Below are positions 36,114 through 42,456 of a stretch of DNA of 42,456 nt, in pieces. Below the pieces are notes generated by a model. It made no database searches, was not told where the DNA came from, and saw only the letters and a program-made list of their open reading frames with translations. A program made the translations under genes and the position numbers. Source of the stretch: Flagellimonas abyssi (GTDB taxonomy: Bacteria; Bacteroidota; Bacteroidia; Flavobacteriales; Flavobacteriaceae); NCBI RefSeq assembly GCF_019457905.1, contig NZ_JAHZSV010000040.1, positions 1-42,456 on the forward strand, read 5' to 3'. Position 1 is the first letter of the stretch. Each line of letters opens with the position of its first letter.

Positions 36114-37532
36114 ATGAAAAACTATTATATCATAATTTTAATGGCGCTGTTTTTCTCATGTTCCGGTGATTTGGAAGACATGAACGTGGACGTGAAGAAC
36201 GCAACAGAGGCTCCGGCGGAGACCTTTTTCAACAATGCCGTGAAAAATCTGTCCGATACCATGAGTGGTATCACCTATGGGGCCAATGGTAACCCATTTA
36301 ATACAACCAGATTGTTGGTGCAGCAAATTTCCTCCGTTACTTATAACGAAGGTACCACGTACTATTCCAATTTTACTTGGAACGAGGTCTATATGGATAT
36401 CTTGAACAACCTTCGCCAAAGCGCTGAGGTCATTCAGAGCGCAGAGAGTTTGACTCCTGCAAACGAAAACCAATTGGCGATCATAGAGATTGTTCAGGTA
36501 TATACATGGTCCAAACTTGTGGAGTCTTTTGGAAATATTCCTTATTCACAAGCACTGGATGTGGATAACATTTCGCCAGAATATGATGATCAAGAAGCAA
36601 TTTACACCGATTTGTTATCAAGATTGACCACGGCTATCAATGCTTTGGATACGTCCCAGCCTTCTTGGGGTCAAGACCTTCTTTACAATGGAGATGTTGC
36701 TAGCTGGAGTAGTTTTGGTAGTTCATTGTTGTTCCAGATGGGAATGAGAATCATAGAATCCAATCCAACTTTGGCTACGGATGCCATAACAACGGCCTTG
36801 CCAAATATTTTTACCTCAAATGCAGATATTGCGCAAATAGAGCATTTGGAGTCTCAGCCAAATACAGCTGAACTTTGGACGGATTTGGCCGTAGGAAACC
36901 GTAGGGACTTTGTGGGAACAGATGTCTTTATAGATTACATGAACGAGTTGGAAGATCCACGAAGATCAGTATTCTTTCAAGAAGTTGATGGTACCGAGGG
37001 TGTGTATCGTGGCTCGGAATCTGGACTTGTGGTAGCGTATTTTGATTTCTCCCGATTCGGGACACTATTCTATCAGCCCACCACTCCGGTAATCCTTTTG
37101 GATTATGCAACAATTGAATTTTTGTTGGCCGAAGCCGCCGAGAGAGGAATTGCCGGGGTAACCGATGCAGAGGCACACTACAATGCGGCCATACAAGCCA
37201 ATTTTGATTATTACGGAATAGGCGACAGTGCAGCCGCTTATTTGGCAGATCCAGAAGTAGCATATACTACAGCCCCCGGAACTTGGGAAGAAAAAATAGG
37301 TATGCAAAAATGGGTAGCGTTGTTCAACCAAGGATTGGAAGCATGGACAGAGTACAGAAGATTGGATTATCCAACTTTGGAGGCGCCGCCTCAATCCTTT
37401 GTTCCCACCGTTCCGGTAAGATTGACATACCCTATTTCCGAACAAACCTTGAACAGGGCCAACTATGAAAGCGCAGCTGCGGCCATTGGTGGAGATCTGC
37501 TTACTACTAGTTTGTTCTGGGATGTGGATTAA
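36114..37532 (+). CDS. SusD/RagB-family substrate-binding lipoprotein (SusD-like_2 type)
   Basis: A 472-residue surface lipoprotein partnering the upstream SusC. Signal MKNYYIIILMALFFSC, followed by SGDLEDMNVD. It matches the SusD-like_2 branch rather than classical SusD: APAETFFNNAVKNLSDTM, YYSNFTWNEVYMDILNNLR, IIEIVQVYTWSKLVESFGNIPYSQALD, YDDQEAIYTDLLSRLTTAINAL, and near the C-terminus GMQKWVALFNQGLEAWTEYRRLDYPTLEAPP with VPVRLTYPISEQTLNRANYE. This branch is common beside SusC proteins thought to import peptides or other non-glycan substrates, though that is not a rule. A strong terminator follows at 37624. Confidence 0.92.
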   Translation: MKNYYIIILMALFFSCSGDLEDMNVDVKNATEAPAETFFNNAVKNLSDTMSGITYGANGNPFNTTRLLVQQISSVTYNEGTTYYSNFTWNEVYMDILNNLRQSAEVIQSAESLTPANENQLAIIEIVQVYTWSKLVESFGNIPYSQALDVDNISPEYDDQEAIYTDLLSRLTTAINALDTSQPSWGQDLLYNGDVASWSSFGSSLLFQMGMRIIESNPTLATDAITTALPNIFTSNADIAQIEHLESQPNTAELWTDLAVGNRRDFVGTDVFIDYMNELEDPRRSVFFQEVDGTEGVYRGSESGLVVAYFDFSRFGTLFYQPTTPVILLDYATIEFLLAEAAERGIAGVTDAEAHYNAAIQANFDYYGIGDSAAAYLADPEVAYTTAPGTWEEKIGMQKWVALFNQGLEAWTEYRRLDYPTLEAPPQSFVPTVPVRLTYPISEQTLNRANYESAAAAIGGDLLTTSLFWDVD

Positions 37533-37623
37533 ATTCTTTTAAAATATCCAACTTAACCATAAGATTGCCTGGGCTGAAACCCAGCCTAGGCTCTCATTGA
37601 TTTTTTATCCGTTTGATTAGCTG

Positions 37624-37690
37624 AAAAGGGGCAGAATACACGCTATCTGATTTTGATTGCTCAATTAATCAAAATTCTGCCCCTTTTTTA
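37624..37690 (+). terminator. Two-stem terminator after the second SusCD pair
   Basis: Outer arms GGGGCAGAA (37628-37636) and TTCTGCCCC (37675-37683), flanked by AAAA and TTTTTT, so the stem can extend and is followed by a U-tract. Inside sits a second stem, TTTTGATT (37651-37658) with AATCAAAA (37667-37674), stacked directly on the 3' arm, leaving a 14-base bulge on the 5' side. Works in either direction; here it separates SusD from the S10 peptidase gene. Confidence 0.85.
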
Positions 37691-37784
37691 TTTATGATCC
37701 ACTAATTTGAAATGCCATAGGCTTAAATGATTATACCCTACTAACCCTTTTGGACCATCCTCGTCACATTAAAACATAAAAACC

Positions 37785-39284
37785 ATGAAAATAAGACTTA
37801 ACAAAATCATATATCTTCTTCTCTTGATCGGTACCACGGTATCCGCGCAGCAGTTGAATACCGCAATGGATTCAACAGTAACTGTTCAAGGAAAGGTCAA
37901 CATCAAAGGGAAAGAAGTAAAATACAAAGCAACCACAGGTAAGCAGCCTGTATGGGACGATAAAGGAAGAATAATAGCCGGACTGTTTTTTACCTATTAC
38001 CAAAGAACAGATGTGGACAACATTGCCAAAAGACCATTGGTAATTTCTTTTAACGGTGGTCCAGGATCGGCTTCGGTTTGGATGCACATTGCATATACCG
38101 GACCAAAAATTCTGAATATTGATGAAGAAGGATATCCGGTACAACCGTATGGGATTAAAGACAATCCCAACTCTATTTTGGATGTAGCCGACATCGTTTA
38201 TGTGAACCCCGTGAATACAGGTTATTCCAGGGCCATAAATGAAATGGACGACAAGACCAAGTCAGAGACCTTTTTTGGAGTGAAACAAGATATAAAGTAC
38301 TTGGCTACATGGATAGATAACTTTGTTACCAGGAACAACCGTTGGGCCTCACCAAAATTTTTAATCGGTGAAAGTTATGGAACACCGAGGGTTTCAGGTT
38401 TGTCATTGGAGCTTCAAAATTCCCATTGGATGTATTTGAACGGAGTTATACTGGTTTCGCCAACAACTTTGGGAATTGAAAGAGGAACTGTTGCAGGTGC
38501 AGCAAATTTCTTGCCCTATTACACCGCTGCAGCTTGGTTCCATGAGCAATTACCTGCTGATTTGCAATCCAAGGATTTAGTAGAGATTCTTCCGGAAGTA
38601 GAGGCCTATACCATTGATGTACTTACCCCAGCAATCTCTAAGGGAGGATATTTGCCAGAATCAGAAAAAAAACAAGTTGCAGCAAAAATATCGAGATACT
38701 CTGGATTATCCGAGAAAGTGATATTGGAGCATAACCTACGTATACCAAAAACCTTCTTTTGGAAAGAATTATTGAGAGATGAAGGCTACAATATCGGTAG
38801 ATTGGATTCACGCTACTTGGGAATCGATGAGCAGACCGCAGGCACAAGGCCCGATTATGCGGCAGAACTTACCAGTTGGTTACATTCCTTCACACCGGCC
38901 ATCAACCATTACTTCAAGAACTATCTCAATTATCATACCGATGTAAAGTATAATATGTTCGGCCCGGTACGTCCTTGGGACAGAAGCAATAATACAACAG
39001 GATACGATTTGAGACAGGCTATGGCACAAAACCCATACTTGAATGTCTTGGTTCAATCTGGATATTATGATGGAGGAACAGACTACTTTAATGCAAAATA
39101 TAACATGTGGCAGATGGACCCCAGTGGCAAGCTCAAAGATAGAATGGAGTGGAAAGGTTATAGGAGTGGACATATGATGTATCTTAGGAATGAGGATTTG
39201 CAAACTGCTAACGATGACCTAAGGGAATTTATAGCAAAGTCGCTCCCTGTTGAAGGAATGCCCGCAAAATACAGTAGAAAGTAA
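37785..39284 (+). CDS. S10-family serine carboxypeptidase, exported
   Basis: A 499-residue peptidase that removes C-terminal amino acids from peptides. Signal peptide MKIRLNKIIYLLLLIGTTVSAQ. The S10 alpha/beta-hydrolase fold is intact: oxyanion segment SFNGGPGSASVWMH, nucleophile Ser197 in IGESYGTPR, Asp429 in VQSGYYDGGTDY and His463 in YRSGHMMYLR. VYVNPVNTGYSRA corresponds to the usual D-x-P-x-GTG-x-S region. Periplasmic. It is followed after 48 bp by an exported amidohydrolase on the same strand, so the two probably act in sequence on imported peptides. S10 enzymes are typically acid-active carboxypeptidases; specificity is not readable. Confidence 0.92.
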   Translation: MKIRLNKIIYLLLLIGTTVSAQQLNTAMDSTVTVQGKVNIKGKEVKYKATTGKQPVWDDKGRIIAGLFFTYYQRTDVDNIAKRPLVISFNGGPGSASVWMHIAYTGPKILNIDEEGYPVQPYGIKDNPNSILDVADIVYVNPVNTGYSRAINEMDDKTKSETFFGVKQDIKYLATWIDNFVTRNNRWASPKFLIGESYGTPRVSGLSLELQNSHWMYLNGVILVSPTTLGIERGTVAGAANFLPYYTAAAWFHEQLPADLQSKDLVEILPEVEAYTIDVLTPAISKGGYLPESEKKQVAAKISRYSGLSEKVILEHNLRIPKTFFWKELLRDEGYNIGRLDSRYLGIDEQTAGTRPDYAAELTSWLHSFTPAINHYFKNYLNYHTDVKYNMFGPVRPWDRSNNTTGYDLRQAMAQNPYLNVLVQSGYYDGGTDYFNAKYNMWQMDPSGKLKDRMEWKGYRSGHMMYLRNEDLQTANDDLREFIAKSLPVEGMPAKYSRK

Positions 39285-39332
39285 ACAACTGATGCGGGGT
39301 TAAAATAAAATAGACTACAATTAACTTATAAA

Positions 39333-40940
39333 ATGAAGAAACTAAAATTTCACTTATTGATTCTTGCTGTTGCCTTGGTGCAAGGAGCAATGTACGGACA
39401 AATTGAAAAAGCACCGGAGCGTGCCGAAGGAGAGGGGCCTTGGAGCCAACTGATCATCAGAGGAGCTACGATGATAAACGGTACACTGGCCCCACCGCAG
39501 GGCCCCGTGGATATCGTTGTGGAAAACAACAAAATCGTAGATGTCAGGGTGGTGGGTTATCCAGGTGTTCCAATAGACCCTAAAAGACGCCCAACCCTAA
39601 AGCCGGGAGGAAAGGAACTAAATGCCGAAGGAATGTATATTATGCCCGGTTTTGTGGACACCCACGCCCATATTGGCGGAATGGCACAGGGAACTTCTGC
39701 CGAGTATGTTTTTAAACTTTGGATGGGACATGGAATCACTACGATTGCCGACCCAGCATCCGGAAATGGTATAGAGTGGACCTTGGAACACAAGAAAAAA
39801 AGTAAAAATAATAAGATTACCGCCCCACGAATCAAAGCATATACTGCTTTTGGTAGTAAACTTAACGGTGAAATGGGCAGGGAAAACATTGCCACGCCAG
39901 AGCAAGCCATTGAATGGGTCCGTGAAAATGCCAAAAAGGGAGCGGATGGCATCAAGTTTTTCGGTGCACCGCCAAAAGTTATGGAAGCTGCATTGGTAGA
40001 GAACAAAAAGTTGGGACTTCGTTCCAAAATGCACCATTCCCAGACCTATGTGGGACAATGGAATGTTCTACATAGTGCACGTGCAGGCTTAACGGCCATG
40101 GAACACTGGTATGGACTTCCAGAGGCATTGTTCGATGATAGAACAGTTCAGGATTATTCTTTGGATTATAACTATCAGAACGAGCAAGATCGTTTTGGAG
40201 AAGCGGGCCAGTTGTGGACCCAGGCAGCAAAACCATATTCCGATAAATGGAATGCCGTAATGGAAGAGTTGCTCGAGTTGGACTTTACACTATCGCCAAC
40301 AATGGTAATCTATGAGGCCAATCGAGATTTGGCAAGGGCCAGAAGGGCAGAGTGGCACGAGGAGTATACCTTGCCGACACTTTGGGAATTCTACTCACCA
40401 AGCCGTCAATCCCATGGTTCTTATTGGCACTACTGGGGAACAGAAAGAGAGATTGATTGGAAGGCCAACTACGAACTTTGGATGACTTTCATCAACGAAT
40501 ATAAAAACCGTGGTGGTCGTGTAACAGTTGGAACCGATGCAGGTTTTATCTACGAACTGTACGGATTTGCATATCCAAGAGAAATGGAATTGTTGCGTGA
40601 GGCCGGTTTCCACCCGTTAGAAGTAATCAAAGCAGCAACACTCAACGGAGCAGAGTCTTTGGGTATGGATGATGAGATAGGTACCATTGCCGTAGGCAAA
40701 TTGGCAGATTTCGTGATTACAGAAGAAAACCCGTTGGCGAACCTTAAATCGTTGTACGGAACTGGGGCCATCAAATTAATGGAGGACAATACCATTGAAA
40801 GAGTAGGTGGGGTAAAATATACCATCAAGGACGGAATCATCTATGATGCCAAACAATTGTTGAAAGATGTGAAGGCGATGGTGGATAAAGAAAAAGAAGC
40901 CAAAAACTACAAGATACTGCAACCAGGAATAAAAGGGTAA
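39333..40940 (+). CDS. Exported metal-dependent amidohydrolase, paralogue of the 28679-30259 gene
   Basis: A 535-residue periplasmic amidohydrolase. Signal peptide (KKLKFHLLILAVALVQGAMYG). Metal ligands: His111-x-His113 in FVDTHAHIGG, Lys208 in DGIKFFG, His234 or His235 in KMHHSQT, His258 in MEHWYGLPE and Asp402 in VGTDAGFIY. It shares with the other copy the opening EGEGPWSQLIIRGATMI, the GPVDIVVENNKIVDV strand, YTLPTLWEFYSPSRQSHGSYW and the ending IKDGIIYDAKQLLKDVKAMV, so the two arose by duplication. Residues around the metal site differ (KMHHSQT against STAHLAQ), which may mean different substrates. Placed between a carboxypeptidase and proline dehydrogenase; a dipeptidase such as X-Pro is a plausible guess. 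Confidence 0.88.
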   Translation: MKKLKFHLLILAVALVQGAMYGQIEKAPERAEGEGPWSQLIIRGATMINGTLAPPQGPVDIVVENNKIVDVRVVGYPGVPIDPKRRPTLKPGGKELNAEGMYIMPGFVDTHAHIGGMAQGTSAEYVFKLWMGHGITTIADPASGNGIEWTLEHKKKSKNNKITAPRIKAYTAFGSKLNGEMGRENIATPEQAIEWVRENAKKGADGIKFFGAPPKVMEAALVENKKLGLRSKMHHSQTYVGQWNVLHSARAGLTAMEHWYGLPEALFDDRTVQDYSLDYNYQNEQDRFGEAGQLWTQAAKPYSDKWNAVMEELLELDFTLSPTMVIYEANRDLARARRAEWHEEYTLPTLWEFYSPSRQSHGSYWHYWGTEREIDWKANYELWMTFINEYKNRGGRVTVGTDAGFIYELYGFAYPREMELLREAGFHPLEVIKAATLNGAESLGMDDEIGTIAVGKLADFVITEENPLANLKSLYGTGAIKLMEDNTIERVGGVKYTIKDGIIYDAKQLLKDVKAMVDKEKEAKNYKILQPGIKG

Positions 40941-40982
40941 AATTAGTTTGATTTTAATAGGTTAGAATATACCCTTTTTACA

Positions 40983-41012
40983 ATCGTGGTGGTTGTTCGC
41001 AATCACCACGAT
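40983..41012 (+). other. Strong hairpin between amidohydrolase and proline dehydrogenase genes
   Basis: ATCGTGGTG (40983-40991) pairs perfectly with CACCACGAT (41004-41012); three more inner pairs, one a G-T wobble, extend the stem to 12 bp with loop GTTCGC. No U-tract follows on either strand, so it is not a standard terminator. It lies 42 bp after one stop and 134 bp before the next start. Confidence 0.6.
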
Positions 41013-41146
41013 ACTTCACTACAAACAAAAATCACTTCAGTATGAACAAATAGGTTGTTACGGTAAACCTGATGTTTCAACGAGCAAGAAACTTATACCC
41101 AATTTTAGGGTAACCTCTATCGTGGCAATTGTTAACAATTTACATC

Positions 41147-42340
41147 ATGTCGGACATTTTAAATTTCAACAATACAGAAACGGCCTTTGCCGCAAAGTCC
41201 AATATGGAACTTAAAAAGGCCAAATTCTTATTTGGAATGTTGGAATATGGTCAGCTTACCAAGCTGGCAAAACCTACGCTCAATTTCGCCTTTAAAGCTA
41301 AGCTTCCGATAAAAGGAATACTTAAGAAAACCATTTTTTCTCAATTTTGCGGAGGTGAGAGCCTTCAAGAATGCAAAGCTCAAATAGATCAACTTTATCA
41401 AAATGGAGAGGTAATGTCCATATTGGACTATTCTGTCGAAGGAGCTGAGAACGATAAAAATTTTGATGCCACCTTAGAAACTCTGCTCAAAATATGTAAG
41501 TTCTCGGAATTTCAAAAGCAGATTCCTTTTTTGGTTTTCAAGCCAACAGGACTTGGTAGGCTGGAAATTTTTCGTAAGGTTTCGGAAAATGTACCTATGA
41601 ATTTGTCGGAATCTGAAGAATGGGCAAGAGTAAAGAAAAGATTTGAAGCTATATGTAGGGCAGTGGCAGAGACGGATAATTTAAAGATTATGGTGGATGC
41701 TGAAGAGTCTTGGAGCCACATTGCTGTTGATGGGCTTACAGAGAGTATGATGCTTAAATACAACAAAGAGCGAACCGTTGTTTTTGCCACCGTTCAACTT
41801 TATCTGAGTAAAAAATACGATTACCTAAAACATTTAAAGGATTTTGGGAAAAAGAACGGAATCAGAGTAGGGGTAAAGTTGGTTCGCGGTGCCTACATGG
41901 AAAAGGAAAGGGACAGAGCTTTGGCACGAGGATATGATAGCCCGGTATGTCCGGACAAATCCACAACGGATAAAAACTTTGATAACGGGGTAGATTTTGT
42001 ACTTGAAAACTTGGATGTTTTTGATTTGTTTCTCGGAACCCATAACGAAATCAGTTGTAGGGAATTGGTTAAGAAGCTCTACACTCAGGGAATCGGAGTT
42101 ACAGACTCGCGTGTTTGGTTTGGTCAGCTGTTCGGGATGAGCGATAACATTAGTTTTAATATGGCCAAAGCAGGGTATAATGTAGTAAAATATGTGCCCT
42201 TCGGACCAATTAAGGATGTAATGCCGTATTTGATTAGAAGAGCAGAAGAAAACTCATCCGTAGGATCACAGTCTTCAAGGGAAATGGAATTGCTCAAGAA
42301 AGAATTACAACGACGAAAGGAAATGGCCAAATTGAGATAA
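41147..42340 (+). CDS. Proline dehydrogenase
   Basis: FAD-dependent enzyme oxidising L-proline to pyrroline-5-carboxylate, the first step of proline catabolism; 397 residues, single-domain type. The ATG at 41147 (MSDILNFNNTETAFA) is preferred to one six codons upstream. Family motifs: LDYSVEGAEND, MVDAEESW, VFATVQLYLSKKYDYL, GVKLVRGAYMEKERDRA, FLGTHNE, and the C-terminal YVPFGPIKDVMPYLIRRAEENSS. The separate P5C dehydrogenase is not in the window. It lies 206 bp after the amidohydrolase on the same strand, behind the 40983 hairpin, and is followed by a terminator. Its position supports the idea that this region handles proline-containing peptides, but it may be an unrelated housekeeping gene. 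Confidence 0.95.
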   Translation: MSDILNFNNTETAFAAKSNMELKKAKFLFGMLEYGQLTKLAKPTLNFAFKAKLPIKGILKKTIFSQFCGGESLQECKAQIDQLYQNGEVMSILDYSVEGAENDKNFDATLETLLKICKFSEFQKQIPFLVFKPTGLGRLEIFRKVSENVPMNLSESEEWARVKKRFEAICRAVAETDNLKIMVDAEESWSHIAVDGLTESMMLKYNKERTVVFATVQLYLSKKYDYLKHLKDFGKKNGIRVGVKLVRGAYMEKERDRALARGYDSPVCPDKSTTDKNFDNGVDFVLENLDVFDLFLGTHNEISCRELVKKLYTQGIGVTDSRVWFGQLFGMSDNISFNMAKAGYNVVKYVPFGPIKDVMPYLIRRAEENSSVGSQSSREMELLKKELQRRKEMAKLR

Positions 42341-42361
42341 TGAATTCGTAATGGTGCATTT

Positions 42362-42399
42362 AAAGGTCGTAAGGGCATTGCTTTTACGGCCTTTTTTTT
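42362..42399 (+). terminator. Rho-independent terminator of proline dehydrogenase
   Basis: AAAGGTCGTAA (42362-42372) pairs with TTACGGCCTTT (42384-42394), one G-T wobble, followed by a run of T. It lies 22 bp after the stop codon. Confidence 0.88.
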
Positions 42400-42417
42400 G
42401 ACCAAAATCAAATTGAA

Positions 42418-42451
42418 CAAAAAAAGGCCGTCATATTAATATGACGGCCTT
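42418..42451 (-). terminator. Palindromic terminator for a minus-strand gene beyond the right edge
   Basis: A perfect 28-bp palindrome at 42424-42451 with arms AAGGCCGTCATATT and AATATGACGGCCTT. On the minus strand it is followed by a T-run (the A-run at 42419-42425 on the plus strand). It faces the plus-strand terminator just to its left, so the neighbouring gene outside the window is probably convergent. Confidence 0.75.
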
Positions 42452-42456
42452 GAAGT

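Noticed and set aside
37569..37592. Small stems CTGGG/CCCAG and the palindrome AGCCTAGGCT after the second SusD
   Set aside because: Short, overlapping and mutually exclusive pairings with no U-tract; the real terminator is just downstream at 37624.

Overview
The window looks like chromosome of a Bacteroidota member, most likely a (probably marine) flavobacterium. The signs are two SusC/SusD pairs, SusE, a FecI/FecR-type sigma/anti-sigma pair, GH92 and GH76 enzymes, many lipoprotein signals, almost no Shine-Dalgarno sequences, promoter elements of the TAnnTTTG type, and moderately low GC. No genus can be named from sequence alone. No tRNA, rRNA, CRISPR array, insertion sequence or phage gene was seen.

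Region 1 (about 480-19860) is an alpha-mannan / mannose-rich glycan utilisation locus. A first GH92 lipoprotein and a GH2 lipoprotein (broken by a one-base frameshift in a C6 run) are followed by a GntR/UTRA repressor gene. Then comes a tightly packed operon: class I mannose-6-phosphate isomerase with a degenerate kinase-like N-terminal domain, SusC, SusD, SusE, GH76, ROK sugar kinase, MFS sugar porter and a second GH92. It closes with a strong palindromic terminator at 19839-19866. The genes form a full route: surface capture and endo-cleavage (SusD/SusE/GH76), import (SusC), periplasmic exo-mannosidases (GH92), mannose uptake (MFS), phosphorylation (ROK) and isomerisation to fructose-6-phosphate (PMI). 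Three related inverted repeats of the form ATGT-N4-ACAT lie before the first GH92, gntR and the PMI gene. In two of them the -7 promoter box lies inside the repeat, which suggests promoter occlusion by the GntR protein.

Region 2 (about 20000-28400) is an RND efflux locus: a small exported protein of unknown function, a membrane-fusion protein, an AcrB-like RND pump, a TolC/NodT-type outer-membrane factor, an AraC-family regulator and a short-chain dehydrogenase. A 15-bp exact repeat precedes both the small protein gene and the adaptor gene, and a related 10-mer precedes araC.

Region 3 (about 28570-42456) looks like a peptide-scavenging locus. An exported amidohydrolase (minus strand) and an ECF sigma gene (minus strand) face a divergent FecR-like anti-sigma gene, followed by an STN-domain SusC and its SusD. 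A separate set follows: S10 serine carboxypeptidase, a second exported amidohydrolase paralogous to the first, and proline dehydrogenase. The combination suggests import and breakdown of peptides, perhaps proline-containing ones; this is inference. The right edge ends in a plus-strand terminator facing a perfect 28-bp palindromic minus-strand terminator, so the next gene outside the window probably runs on the minus strand.
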